Position numbers and translations under genes: made by a program. From Microbulbifer sp. MI-G (GTDB lineage Bacteria; Pseudomonadota; Gammaproteobacteria; Pseudomonadales; Cellvibrionaceae), in assembly GCF_030440425.1 (NCBI RefSeq), contig NZ_CP098023.1, positions 186,001 through 250,000 of the forward strand: a stretch of DNA of 64,000 nt, given 5' to 3'. Under the pieces are notes generated by a model. That model was not told the DNA's origin, searched no databases, and saw nothing but the letters and a program-made list of their open reading frames with translations. How positions within the stretch are numbered: position 1 is the first letter of the stretch; each line of letters starts with the position of its first letter. Shown here piece by piece: positions 11,270-20,227 of the stretch.

Positions 11270-12490
11270 ATGCGTCAACTGTACAGATCCCACTCGCTGC
11301 CCCGTCTGCTTGCACTCTTTGCGGCACTTTTCTGCGCTCTTGCCCAGGCCGTCGATCAGCCCGACCCGGCTTTCGAACAGTGGGTGCGAGAATTTCGCCA
11401 GACAGCCATCAACAATGGTATTTCCCCACAGGTTTACGATCAGGCATTTAAGGGCATTACCTCGCCGGACCAATGGGTATTGGACCGGGCCAGTTTCCAG
11501 CCGGAGTTCAAGGCACCGGTGTGGCAGTACTTTGATAACCGGGTGCAGCGCAGGGCGATCGAGCGGGGCAGACGGGAGAAGGAAAAAATAGCGCCCTGGC
11601 TCGACAAAATCGAGAAACGCTTCGGGGTAGACCCGGATATTCTCCTGGCGATCTGGTCAGTGGAATCGAGCTTTGGCGGTATTCTCGGCAATGACAAGGT
11701 CATGCGCAATGTGATCCGCTCCCTCGCGACGCTGGCCTATGCGGACCAAAAACGCAAAAAATTCGGTCGCCAGCAGCTGCTTGCTGCCCTGAAGATACTG
11801 CAGGCCGGGGATATCGAAGACCGCTACCTGCTCGGTTCCTGGGCCGGTGCCATGGGCCACACCCAGTTTATCCCCACCAGTTACCTGGCTTATGCAGTGG
11901 ATATCGATGGCGATGGCAAGCGCGATATCTGGAATTCGGTGCCCGATGCTCTAGCTACGGCGGCCAATCTGCTGTCGAGCAATGGCTGGCAGCGCGGTAA
12001 GCCCTGGGGGTATGAAGTGATTATCCCCCAACGTAAATTGCCGGCGGGCAAGCTCACTGTGGCGGAGTGGGAAAAACTCGGCGTCAAGCGTGCCAATGGT
12101 GATCCCTTCCCCAGCAAGGCGGCGGTGGCCGAGCTGAAATTGCCGGATGGCCGCCAGGGACCGATCTTCCTGGTATTCAAAAACTTCTTTGTGTTGAAGC
12201 GCTATAACAACTCTGATCGCTACGCAATAGCCATCGGCCTGCTTGCCGATCGCATCGGCGGCGCTCCCCCGTTGGCCAAGGATTGGAATCGCCCCTTTAC
12301 TCCCCTGCAAAGCGGTCAGGTGGAGGAACTGCAGAAACTGTTAAAGCAGCAGGGCTATTACAGCGGCGAAATCGATGGTAAGGCCGGCCCGGCTACCCGC
12401 AAAGCCATCCGGGCGTTTGAGGCGCGGGCTGGCGTTGTGGTCAAGGGCTATCCCAGCAAGGAGGTACTTGAATTACTGCAGCGGCAGTAA
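11270..12490 (+). CDS. MltB-family lytic murein transglycosylase with C-terminal peptidoglycan-binding domain
   Basis: 406 residues from the ATG at 11270. Upstream in-frame sequence reaching 11126 lacks family similarity and would bury the signal peptide. The N-terminus has a secretion signal (RLLALFAALFCALAQA) and no lipobox. The catalytic domain carries IWSVESSFGG, whose Glu is the lytic transglycosylase acid, and MGHTQFIPTSYLAYAVDIDGDGKRDIW. A PG_binding_1 domain ends the protein (SGQVEELQKLLKQQGYYSGEIDGKAGPATRKAI). It cleaves MurNAc-GlcNAc bonds with 1,6-anhydro formation in the periplasm. Its stop is 7 bases from the end of the convergent hydrolase gene. Confidence 0.95.
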   Translation: MRQLYRSHSLPRLLALFAALFCALAQAVDQPDPAFEQWVREFRQTAINNGISPQVYDQAFKGITSPDQWVLDRASFQPEFKAPVWQYFDNRVQRRAIERGRREKEKIAPWLDKIEKRFGVDPDILLAIWSVESSFGGILGNDKVMRNVIRSLATLAYADQKRKKFGRQQLLAALKILQAGDIEDRYLLGSWAGAMGHTQFIPTSYLAYAVDIDGDGKRDIWNSVPDALATAANLLSSNGWQRGKPWGYEVIIPQRKLPAGKLTVAEWEKLGVKRANGDPFPSKAAVAELKLPDGRQGPIFLVFKNFFVLKRYNNSDRYAIAIGLLADRIGGAPPLAKDWNRPFTPLQSGQVEELQKLLKQQGYYSGEIDGKAGPATRKAIRAFEARAGVVVKGYPSKEVLELLQRQ

Positions 12491-12497
12491 GGCGAGA

Positions 12498-13520
12498 TCA
12501 GAAATTTTCATCGGGCAGCAGGCTGTCCTGCAGTAGCTCGAGGTTCTCCACCACTTCCTGCGGCTCGCGGAAATAGGCGATGTGGTACATCGCCTCACCC
12601 TCCTGCACCAGGGGAATGTTCTGCTGCCCGATAATAATGCCCACGCCGTTGCAGCAGACCCGATCGAGCGCATTGCCGAAGGGGTCGGCAATCGTTGCCA
12701 GCAGCTCCCCTTCGTGTACCTGATCCCCCAGGGATTTCATGTAGTTGGCAATACCACTGTCACCGGCCCTCAGCCAGCCGCTGCGCCGTGCAACAAACGG
12801 TTCGATAGGGTTGCCCCTGCGCCCTCTCGGCAGCATATGCAGGTGTCGCAGGACATTGATCACCCCTTTTACTCCTGCGCGAATACAGAGTTCATTAAAA
12901 CGCAGGGCCTCGCCGGCTTCGTACAGCAGGACCCTGATCCCAAGGTCTGCGGCTGCCTGGCGAAGAGAGCCGTCACGGATGGAAGTATTGAGCAGTACCG
13001 GCACACCGAAGGCTCTGGCCATGGCACGGGTAGTTTCGTCATCCAGGTTGGCGCGAACCTGTGGCAGGTTACTGCGGTGGGCAGCGCCGGTGTGCAGGTC
13101 GATGCCGTAGTCGCATTTGGCCACTACTTCGTTGAGGAATACGTGGGCCATACGCGCTGCCAGTGATCCCTTGGCCGATCCGGGAAAGGAGCGGTTGAGG
13201 TCGCGCCGGTCGGGGAGATAGCGGGTGTGCTGCAGTACGCCGTACACATTGACCATCGGTACTGCGATCAAAGTACCGCGCAGCGATTGCAGGGCGCGCC
13301 TGCGGATCAGGCGGCTGATCACCTCAATGCCATTTAACTCATCCCCGTGTACCGCGGCGCAGACAAAGAGGGTCGGGCCATCCTTTTTGCCGCGCTGTAC
13401 ATGGACGGGAATCGCCATCTCCGTATTTGTATACAGGCTGACAACGGGCAGATCGATGCGGCGGGACTCCCCCCTGGCCACCGGAATATCGCCAATTTCA
13501 AAATCGGGCCTGGCTTCCAT
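12498..13520 (-). CDS. Succinylglutamate desuccinylase/aspartoacylase family zinc hydrolase
   Basis: 340 residues. The carboxypeptidase-like zinc motif AAVHGDELNGIEV (H and E ligands) and the later DLHTGAAHR (third His) are present, with Arg-containing NRSFPGS between them as in AstE/aspartoacylases. The C-terminal half resembles a barrel-sandwich domain (RAGDSGIANYMKSLGDQVHEGELLATIADPFG). Members deacylate N-acyl amino acids; the substrate here is unknown. It lies 87 bases downstream of the RHS gene on the same strand and converges on the transglycosylase gene. Confidence 0.9.
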   Translation of the reverse strand: MEARPDFEIGDIPVARGESRRIDLPVVSLYTNTEMAIPVHVQRGKKDGPTLFVCAAVHGDELNGIEVISRLIRRRALQSLRGTLIAVPMVNVYGVLQHTRYLPDRRDLNRSFPGSAKGSLAARMAHVFLNEVVAKCDYGIDLHTGAAHRSNLPQVRANLDDETTRAMARAFGVPVLLNTSIRDGSLRQAAADLGIRVLLYEAGEALRFNELCIRAGVKGVINVLRHLHMLPRGRRGNPIEPFVARRSGWLRAGDSGIANYMKSLGDQVHEGELLATIADPFGNALDRVCCNGVGIIIGQQNIPLVQEGEAMYHIAYFREPQEVVENLELLQDSLLPDENF

Positions 13521-13607
13521 AGTTCAGCCGTACGATTGACCTGATTAACAGAGTGTAGAGGTCGGATAGGAGGATGGTGTAAGCACCGCTAGTTGCCTTT
13601 GCCGCTG

Positions 13608-16600
13608 TCAAGTAGCGATCACCTCGACTCGTGGCCCGCTCACTGTAGTGTCGGCAGCGCAGGGTGTAAAAACCCCAGGGCCGTTAAGCCAGATCTGCAA
13701 CACCGGGTGCCAGTATCCCAGGGGGTGGTACCACAGGTCGGTCTCGCTATCGGCAATCAGGTTGATACCGCGCCAGGGGCCGGGTTGTTGTCGATGGCTG
13801 CAGCCGGTATTTTCCCTTTGCCCGGGAGTCCACAACCAGCGCACGGCCCCCTTTGCATCGAAGATGGCCAGGGGCCTGCCATCGGGGCTGTTCAGGTAGT
13901 GCTCGCTGTCAGTGGATTTCCATTGGCACAGTATGCTGCGGGTCAGAGGGTGCTGTATCCAGTGGTCGAGACCGCGGGATTTTCCATCTATCTGCAGGGT
14001 TTCCGCCCAGATTCCCAGGCCGCTCCAGTTGGTGACCACCCGGCGCTGGCGCGTGGATTTGCGGTGTGTACAGGTTTTGCTCAGGCGCCGGCCGAAGGGA
14101 TCGTAACGGAAGCTGGTCTTGAACTCGCTGCATTCTGCGGTGCCCATCAGTCCCCAGCCGTCGTAGTGATAGCGGAAATTTTTACGTGCCGGCATCTCCC
14201 GCTCGCCGATGACGTTACCGCGTTTGTCCCGGTCTATGCACGCCGGGACAGACTCCGCATGCCGGACAGGTGTGGTGAGTGGTAAGGGGGGATGTGTTTC
14301 GAATTTCCAGGCCGGGGTCTGGCTGCTCTCCAGAGTGGACAAATGTCCGTACCGGTACCTGTGGGTACTGCGCACCGCCCCCTGTACCAAAATGGTATCC
14401 CGGCCATTGGTCTCTGAGCGCAGTATCGATGCTCCGTTGGCGTCGATGCCGTACAGCGATCCGCAGGGTGCGAAGGTGTAGGTGAGGTCGAGGTCATCAG
14501 AGCTGGCGCTGCGCAGCCAGCCGCGGGAATCGTACTGATATTTCAGGCTGAAGTCGCGGACATCGCTGCTGTTGTGATTTTCAGCGATCACCCGGCCTCG
14601 CCGATCGTATCTGAAGCGAACTGAGGCATGTTGATTATTGGCCTGGATCAGTCTCAGCTGGGTATCGTAGTGAAACGCACTGCTCTGGCCGTTATTGTTG
14701 CGAATCCCGGTAACCGCTCCGCGGGTGTTGTAGAGAAAATACCAGTGGCAATCGTTGTCACAGTACTCGCGCAAAGTGCCGTCGGGATTGTAGTGCCAGC
14801 GCAACTGACGCCCGCCCGGTGCCCGGTGGCAGACCAGTTGCCCAAGGGAATCGTATCGCCAGTGGTAGCAGCCATTGGTGGTCTGTAGCTGCGCCAGCTG
14901 GCCGTGGGGATTGCGCTGCAGTTCCCAGCTGTTGCCATCGGCAAAATGGATCTGGCACACTCGACCGGCACCGTCGAATTCCCAATGAAGGCGCTGCTGA
15001 TTGCCGAGGTGAATCGCACAGGGCTGTCCGTGTCCTGCGTAGCCCAGGGTATAGTGGTGAAGACCTATACGGGCTTCGCGCAATTCACCGGCCGCCCCAT
15101 AGTGCCACGCGCAACGGGTCTCACCGTCTGCCACTATTGCGGTCACCCGCTGCCAGTGGTCGTATTCGAATCCCCATTGCTGTTTCCCGCAGCGCACGGT
15201 TTGCAGCTGCCCCTGTCCATCCCAGGTAAAATCTACCTTACCTCCCTCTGGATCGGTGATCTGCGTAAGCTGGCCCCGGTTGCCATACAAAAACTTCCAC
15301 ATCTGCTTTTCGGGATCGGTCACGGTCAGCGGCCGGCCGTTATCACTGAACTGATACCGCCAGACCTGCTCCTCGGCGAGCAGCGCCGCCTGGGGAAACC
15401 CCTGTTGATCGTATTGATAGCGCGTGCTGATACCGCTCTGGGTGCGCCGAGTGCAGCGCCCGAATGTATCGTGGCGAAAGAAGGTGCGCTGGCCGTGACG
15501 GTCGGTGTACTGACACAGATTGCCGTAGGTATCGTAGAGCCAACTGCGCTGGTGCTGTCCGCGTCGCTCGCCGGTCAGCTGACCAAAGCCATTAAAGCAG
15601 AGCTGCTGTGGGTCCCTGTCGGGCATCTCCACCTGGCAAGTAGTGTGTTTGTGTTGCCAGCGCAATACGATCTCTGCCGCATTGAGGCGCATTTTTTGGC
15701 AGCGTTCACGTTGGTCGTATTCAAACTGACAAGTACCGGCCTGGTCGCTACTCAATTCAATAAGGGCAAGGTTTTTATAGCGATACTGCTCAGAGTCCTG
15801 GGCACTACTGGCCTCAGTGAGAAGTTCACCGTGAAAGGCATACTGGCAGAGATCGCGCTGGTCCCCCGGGGCGTGGTGATTGACCAGCTTACTGATCCGG
15901 CCGCCGTGAATCTGAAATTCCACGACCCGCCCCCAGGAACTCACGATTCTTCTGGGCAGCCCCGCGCTGTAGTCGATGGTCAGGGTATTGCCGCACAGAT
16001 CGCGAATCTCGCTGAGAGGCAGTGCCCTGTTGACACCATCTGCGCGAAAAATCTTGTGAGATTGGTCGAAGGCAATGAGGCAATAGCTGTGCAGACTTTG
16101 GCGCGACAGCAGCAGGCGTTCGAACCGGTTGTAGCAGGCATGGCCCACTGCGGGCTGTTGGAAGCGAATCCTGCGCCCCTCGGCGGTATGCAGCTCAACA
16201 AGATTGTCTTGCACCAGCAATTGTTCGTTCAGGGAATGGCGCCAGCCGGTGCCAATGCCCAAATCCTCGCGAATAGAGGTGCGGTAGTAGCGCTTCCAAT
16301 GAAAGGGCAGCGGGCCCGGTATCGCCAGATCGATCCGCTCAAAGGCCACCTCGCCATTGCTGCCAATGACCCGGCCACCAATCCGCCGGCACTGATTCAA
16401 GGGTGGAACAGAAGTACCCTGTGGGTTGACGCCGGGGGTGTTGATAAAGTGCACCGGGCTGTCGCCAATACCGGGCAAATGCTCTACTGCCGGTGCCATC
16501 GCAATGGTGTATTGGTTGGTCGCTACCGCTGGCGCTTCAGGCCAGGGCGATAGTGCACGACCGGCAGGGCCCGGACTCCCGGATCTATCCCTGATAGCGT

Positions 16601-16709
16601 TCAACCACCGGCAGGCGGCAGCCGGGTCCTGCTGTGAAAAAGTGACAGGCGGTGGGTTTAGGGCCTTGAGCAGGTCGGATACGAACTGGGCGGGGTATTC
16701 CGGTGTCAT
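13608..16709 (-). CDS. RHS/YD-repeat protein without recognisable C-terminal toxin
   Basis: 1033 residues. An N-terminal Pro/Ala-rich part (1-~100) leads into a DUF6531-type block (GGRVIGSNGEVAFERIDLAIPGPLPFHWKRYYRTS). Some 20 degenerate YD repeats follow (YDTYGNLCQYTDRHGQRT, YDQQGFP, YDSLGQLV, YNTRGAVTGI, YDPFGRRLSK). These form the beta-shell cocoon of RHS proteins. The usual shell end, RYYDPxxGRFxxxDPIGL with its autocleavage Asp, is replaced by DLWYHPLGYWHPVLQIWLNGP, and the protein stops about 25 residues later. No toxin domain, immunity gene or PAAR domain is visible. The gene starts 22 bases after the PP2C gene, beside the T6SS locus. It may be an effector shell that lost its warhead, or a structural/adaptor form. 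Confidence 0.9.
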   Translation of the reverse strand: MTPEYPAQFVSDLLKALNPPPVTFSQQDPAAACRWLNAIRDRSGSPGPAGRALSPWPEAPAVATNQYTIAMAPAVEHLPGIGDSPVHFINTPGVNPQGTSVPPLNQCRRIGGRVIGSNGEVAFERIDLAIPGPLPFHWKRYYRTSIREDLGIGTGWRHSLNEQLLVQDNLVELHTAEGRRIRFQQPAVGHACYNRFERLLLSRQSLHSYCLIAFDQSHKIFRADGVNRALPLSEIRDLCGNTLTIDYSAGLPRRIVSSWGRVVEFQIHGGRISKLVNHHAPGDQRDLCQYAFHGELLTEASSAQDSEQYRYKNLALIELSSDQAGTCQFEYDQRERCQKMRLNAAEIVLRWQHKHTTCQVEMPDRDPQQLCFNGFGQLTGERRGQHQRSWLYDTYGNLCQYTDRHGQRTFFRHDTFGRCTRRTQSGISTRYQYDQQGFPQAALLAEEQVWRYQFSDNGRPLTVTDPEKQMWKFLYGNRGQLTQITDPEGGKVDFTWDGQGQLQTVRCGKQQWGFEYDHWQRVTAIVADGETRCAWHYGAAGELREARIGLHHYTLGYAGHGQPCAIHLGNQQRLHWEFDGAGRVCQIHFADGNSWELQRNPHGQLAQLQTTNGCYHWRYDSLGQLVCHRAPGGRQLRWHYNPDGTLREYCDNDCHWYFLYNTRGAVTGIRNNNGQSSAFHYDTQLRLIQANNQHASVRFRYDRRGRVIAENHNSSDVRDFSLKYQYDSRGWLRSASSDDLDLTYTFAPCGSLYGIDANGASILRSETNGRDTILVQGAVRSTHRYRYGHLSTLESSQTPAWKFETHPPLPLTTPVRHAESVPACIDRDKRGNVIGEREMPARKNFRYHYDGWGLMGTAECSEFKTSFRYDPFGRRLSKTCTHRKSTRQRRVVTNWSGLGIWAETLQIDGKSRGLDHWIQHPLTRSILCQWKSTDSEHYLNSPDGRPLAIFDAKGAVRWLWTPGQRENTGCSHRQQPGPWRGINLIADSETDLWYHPLGYWHPVLQIWLNGPGVFTPCAADTTVSGPRVEVIAT

Positions 16710-16731
16710 TCTTCAGTTTCCGGAAAATAGG

Positions 16732-17595
16732 CTAGCGCTGCAATTTGCGCACAGTCACATCCGGTGACCTGGGCCTTTGGGTTATATTTTGTTCTTCTAT
16801 GTGCATTCGCGGCAGAGGCCGGGAGGCGTATTCGAGAATGCCGGCGGAGATATTGTCCCGACCTCCGAGCTTGTTGGCATCGTCGATAAAACGATAAACG
16901 CACTCCAGCGCGGGACGATGCGTGGCCAGTATGCGCTCAATCGCATGGTCGTCCAGGTATTCTGTGAGTCCGTCGCTACACAGCAGCAGGAGGGCATTTT
17001 CTGTGAGTTTCCAACTGTTAATTTCCGCTTCCACGCTTGCGGATACGCCCAGCGCCCGGGTAATGTGATTACGCACCCCGGATTGTTTGGCCTGCCCAGG
17101 GCTGATTTGACCGCTATCGAGCATTTCTTGTACTACACTGTGATCCCGCGTAAGGCGCTGTAAGCCGTAATTGTTCCAAAGGTATGCACGGGAATCGCCA
17201 ATGTGTGCGACGATAAGAAGGTTGTGCCACATAACGGCCACAACCAGGGTCGTACCCATATTGGCAAGTTGTGGATTGCGGTTTTTGGTATTGAGCAGTG
17301 CGGTATTTGCATTGTTGATAGCATCAATCAGGGTTGCGCGTAAAATCAATTGCTGCTGCTCTGGGCTACAGGCAATAAAGGTGTGTTTAAGCAGGTTGTC
17401 GAGGTGGGTCTGAATGGTTTCTGCTGCCAATTTACTGGCCGTGGCACCCCCGGTATACCCCCCCATACCATCGGCCACCACGATATAGGCGAAGGGTTTA
17501 TCCGCGCACGCATGCCAGCGAATACTGTCTTCATTTTCCTCGCGTACTTGTCCAATGTCGGTGCGCCCGTTGACTGCCAGACTTATCTGATCCAT
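16732..17595 (-). CDS. PP2C-type Ser/Thr protein phosphatase, T6SS-associated
   Basis: 287 residues. The PPM motif set is complete: VREENEDS, VADGMGG with metal-binding Asp, GTTLVVAV, AHIGDSRAYL, LLLCSDGLTEYL and GGRDNIS. It is soluble and has no membrane segment. Proteins of this class (PppA/Stp1) dephosphorylate FHA-domain T6SS components and switch secretion off. The FHA protein TagH is encoded 2.6 kb away on the other strand, but no PpkA-type kinase is in the window. It is the first gene of a - strand pair with the RHS gene. The 187-base AT-rich gap to the divergent RAYT-like gene probably holds promoters in both directions. Confidence 0.94.
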   Translation of the reverse strand: MDQISLAVNGRTDIGQVREENEDSIRWHACADKPFAYIVVADGMGGYTGGATASKLAAETIQTHLDNLLKHTFIACSPEQQQLILRATLIDAINNANTALLNTKNRNPQLANMGTTLVVAVMWHNLLIVAHIGDSRAYLWNNYGLQRLTRDHSVVQEMLDSGQISPGQAKQSGVRNHITRALGVSASVEAEINSWKLTENALLLLCSDGLTEYLDDHAIERILATHRPALECVYRFIDDANKLGGRDNISAGILEYASRPLPRMHIEEQNITQRPRSPDVTVRKLQR

Positions 17596-17782
17596 GTCTG
17601 GTGCAATTCCCCTGTATTAAATTGCAAAAAATGCAGCGTAACATGATACAACCCTCAACCGACGGTAATGTTAACTTGCCCACAGGCCAAGTTTGAAATT
17701 TTTTCCCCGAGTTTGCGATAATAAAATCCCTGTTATCATCGATTAAGGCGCTGCGCCTGTTAATGAAGGACACGCTGGCAAA

Positions 17783-18502
17783 ATGCCCCGTTTGCCCAGG
17801 CTCAACCTGAGAGATATTCCCCAGCATATAGTGCAGGTGGGTCACAATAACCTGCCCTGTTTTTTTGATGAGGAAGATTATCAATATTATTTGATTAGTT
17901 TGCGAAATGCTGCGGACCAATACCATGTGGATGTGCACGCGTACGTTTTGCTGCCAAATATGATCCAGATCATTGCCACACCGAGGATTCCGGATGGTAT
18001 TTCCTCTGTGATGCAATCTTTGGGGCGTCGCTACGTGCAATTTGTGAATCATCGCTACAAGCGCTCCGGCACACTCTGGAGAGGACGTTACAAGTCCAGT
18101 CTGATCGATTCGGAGGCCTACCTGCTCACCTGTTACCGCTATGTTGAGTTGCGGCCGTTATATTTGGGGTTGGCGGATTCCCTGGGGAATTACCCCTGGT
18201 CGAGCTTCAACCATCACGTCAATACAAAGCGTGACAATCTGATTTGTGATCATCACCTGTATCTCGCCTTGGGAGAAAATCCCCAGGCACGTGCACAGGC
18301 CTATAGAAAACTGTTTCGTTACAGCTTTGACCGCAGGTTGCTCGATTACATTGCCGAAACCATCAAGCTGGGGCACGTATTGGGTGGGGACACCTTTAAG
18401 GAAAAAATCGAACAGATTGCCAATCAACGGGTTCGTCCTCTCAGGCGGGGGCGACCAAAAAAATCGAAAAAAATCGAAAAAGAATCGCTGGAAACCCGTT
18501 AG
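17783..18502 (+). CDS. REP-associated tyrosine transposase (RAYT)-like protein with degenerate HUH motif
   Basis: 239 residues matching the Y1_Tnp/RAYT layout: MPRLPRLNLRDIPQHIVQVG at the start, FFDEEDYQYYL, VHAYVLLPN, RRYVQFVNHRYKRSGTLWRGRYKS and YRYVELRP (Tyr120 region, where the family has its nucleophile). A basic tail (RRGRPKKSKKIEK) follows. Active family members have HxH in MPNHVHLL. Here the same place reads LPNMIQII (Met60, Gln62), so both metal-binding His are gone. Catalysis is unlikely; a DNA- or RNA-binding role is possible. I see no flanking REP palindromes. It lies between the divergent PP2C gene and the T6SS locus. AAGGA precedes the ATG. Confidence 0.85.
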   Translation: MPRLPRLNLRDIPQHIVQVGHNNLPCFFDEEDYQYYLISLRNAADQYHVDVHAYVLLPNMIQIIATPRIPDGISSVMQSLGRRYVQFVNHRYKRSGTLWRGRYKSSLIDSEAYLLTCYRYVELRPLYLGLADSLGNYPWSSFNHHVNTKRDNLICDHHLYLALGENPQARAQAYRKLFRYSFDRRLLDYIAETIKLGHVLGGDTFKEKIEQIANQRVRPLRRGRPKKSKKIEKESLETR

Positions 18503-18612
18503 ATAAAAACGCATGATGTGCTCAGGAAGGTACCGAAACGGCAATGGATAGTTTGCCAGCGGTCAGCCGGGCGTGAGTGGAACCAACGGAGCAATAGACG
18601 TCCCTATTTCAG

Positions 18613-20064
18613 GTGATGGTAAAAAAAATGATAGCAACAGGCCCTGATACCCTGAAGGTTGCGATCCTGGGAGACTTCAGCGGGCGCGCCAGCCGCCGCC
18701 GGTGTGAGCCTGGCACTATCGCTGGGCGCAGGGTCTATCTGCTAAACCGCGATACTTTCGAAGGGGTTTTTGCCGATTTGGAGGTGCGTCTGCAACTGCC
18801 GGTGATAGAAGGGCCTCTGCCGCTGTCCTGTTTTGATGATTTACACCCGGATTACCTTTTCACTCGCCTGCCACTTTTTAAAAAATTTATTGACCTAGAG
18901 CGTCGCCTGCGGGATCCGCAGCAGTTTCAGCAAGCTGCCGAAGATATCCGGCAGTGGAGCCCGGAGTTACGCGAGGGTTCCCTGGAAGCTGGGATTTCTG
19001 CTGCCGACCGATCCACCCTCGATAAAATCCTCGCTGCTGACCGCAAACACCAGGCCAGCGAGTGCAGCAGTGCATTTCAGGTTGAGCGGTTGATCCGGGA
19101 TATTGTCGCGCCCTATGTGCAGAAAAATACCCATCCCCGCCAAGGTGAATATTTAAGTGCTCTTGCCGTGGCGACTTCCGATGCGATGCGCAAGGTCATG
19201 CACCACAATGACTTCCGCCAGTTGGAAGCGAGTTGGCTTGGCCTGCAGTTTTTGTTGAGGCGCTGCGATGAGCACAGAAAACTGCAATTCTATTTGATTG
19301 ATGTCAGTAAAGAGGAGCTGCTGGCAGACTTTGCCGGTGCGGAAAGTAATCTGGAGCAATCCCAGGTCTTCAAGCTGTTGGTGGAACGTGAAACGGCTTC
19401 GGGTAACCGGCCCTACAATCTGGTTATCGGCGACTTCTATATCACCGATGAGGAGCGGGATCTGCACTTGCTGATTGATCTCTCAACCATTGCGGAGGCG
19501 GCGGGCAGCGCCCTGTTGATGGGTGGCGATACAAAACTGGCCGGCTGCCCCAACCTGGCCGGTTCTGTTGATCCCGACGATTGGTACTACCCCATGAGTG
19601 AGCGCTTTGCCGAGAGCTGGCAGGCCGTACGGGACTATTCAGCGAGCGAATACGTGGCCTTGGCTGCGCCCAGGTTTATGTTGCGACTCCCGTTTGGCAG
19701 TGGGGCCGCCACCACCGAGCAGTTCGACTTTGAGGAACTGACAGCAGAGCAGGGGCATCAGTATTATCTGTGGGGCAACAGTGCCTATCTGCTCGCACTG
19801 GCGGTCTGCCGGTCCTTTTCTGCGAGCGGAAGGTTGCAGGTACCGGTATCTGCCAGTTATGAGGACCTTCCATTACATCTGCGCAAACTGCCACAAGGAC
19901 AGTGGGTGACCCCCTGTGCCGAAGCTCTGCTGACCGATAGAGGTGCCGCACGGTTTATGCAGGCTGGGCTCAGTACCCTTCGCTCTGTGCAGGGGCGGGA
20001 CCAGATTGTTCTTCCCAGACTGTGCTCCCTCGCCGGCGGGGCCCTGAAGGGCCCCTGGGGTTGA
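18613..20064 (+). CDS. TssB/TssC-like hybrid sheath-domain protein of the T6SS locus
   Basis: 483 residues. Residues ~10-110 match the TssB core order (VAILGDFSG, an NRDTF...V segment, then FDDLHPDYLF...PLFKKF...RRL). From ~155 the protein follows TssC: MRKVMHHNDFRQLEASWLGL, DVSKEEL, LVIGDFYI, AGSALLMG, YVALAAPRFMLRLPFG, QYYLWGNSAYLL and ALLTDRGAARFMQAG. It stops where TssC goes on for another ~100 residues, so the C-terminal sheath domain that interlocks neighbours is absent. Possible starts are GTG 18613, ATG 18616 and ATG 18628. It is the first gene of the T6SS run, about 160 bases before tagH. Its role is unknown; a sheath cap, adaptor or assembly factor are options. Confidence 0.82.
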   Translation: MMVKKMIATGPDTLKVAILGDFSGRASRRRCEPGTIAGRRVYLLNRDTFEGVFADLEVRLQLPVIEGPLPLSCFDDLHPDYLFTRLPLFKKFIDLERRLRDPQQFQQAAEDIRQWSPELREGSLEAGISAADRSTLDKILAADRKHQASECSSAFQVERLIRDIVAPYVQKNTHPRQGEYLSALAVATSDAMRKVMHHNDFRQLEASWLGLQFLLRRCDEHRKLQFYLIDVSKEELLADFAGAESNLEQSQVFKLLVERETASGNRPYNLVIGDFYITDEERDLHLLIDLSTIAEAAGSALLMGGDTKLAGCPNLAGSVDPDDWYYPMSERFAESWQAVRDYSASEYVALAAPRFMLRLPFGSGAATTEQFDFEELTAEQGHQYYLWGNSAYLLALAVCRSFSASGRLQVPVSASYEDLPLHLRKLPQGQWVTPCAEALLTDRGAARFMQAGLSTLRSVQGRDQIVLPRLCSLAGGALKGPWG

Positions 20065-20227
20065 AATGCATATGCGATGGATCTGGAAAATCGGCGGGTT
20101 CTGCAATGCGCAAGGCCCGGTGTTGGTGATATGACCGGCAAAGCTGCCCCGTGTTTTGCCATGCCGCACGCCGGCCAGAACGTTTTGTGGGCAAATGAAG
20201 TACAACAATAGTGTGAGTCAGGAAGAC

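Noticed and set aside
14904..16553. Long open frame on the + strand opposite the RHS gene (~549 codons)
   Set aside because: It mirrors the codon pattern of the RHS repeats, has no ribosome site or family motifs, and the RHS frame on the - strand is clearly coding.
17783..18502. Active insertion sequence (IS200/IS605 type)
   Set aside because: The HUH histidines are absent, and no terminal palindromes or target duplication flank the gene.
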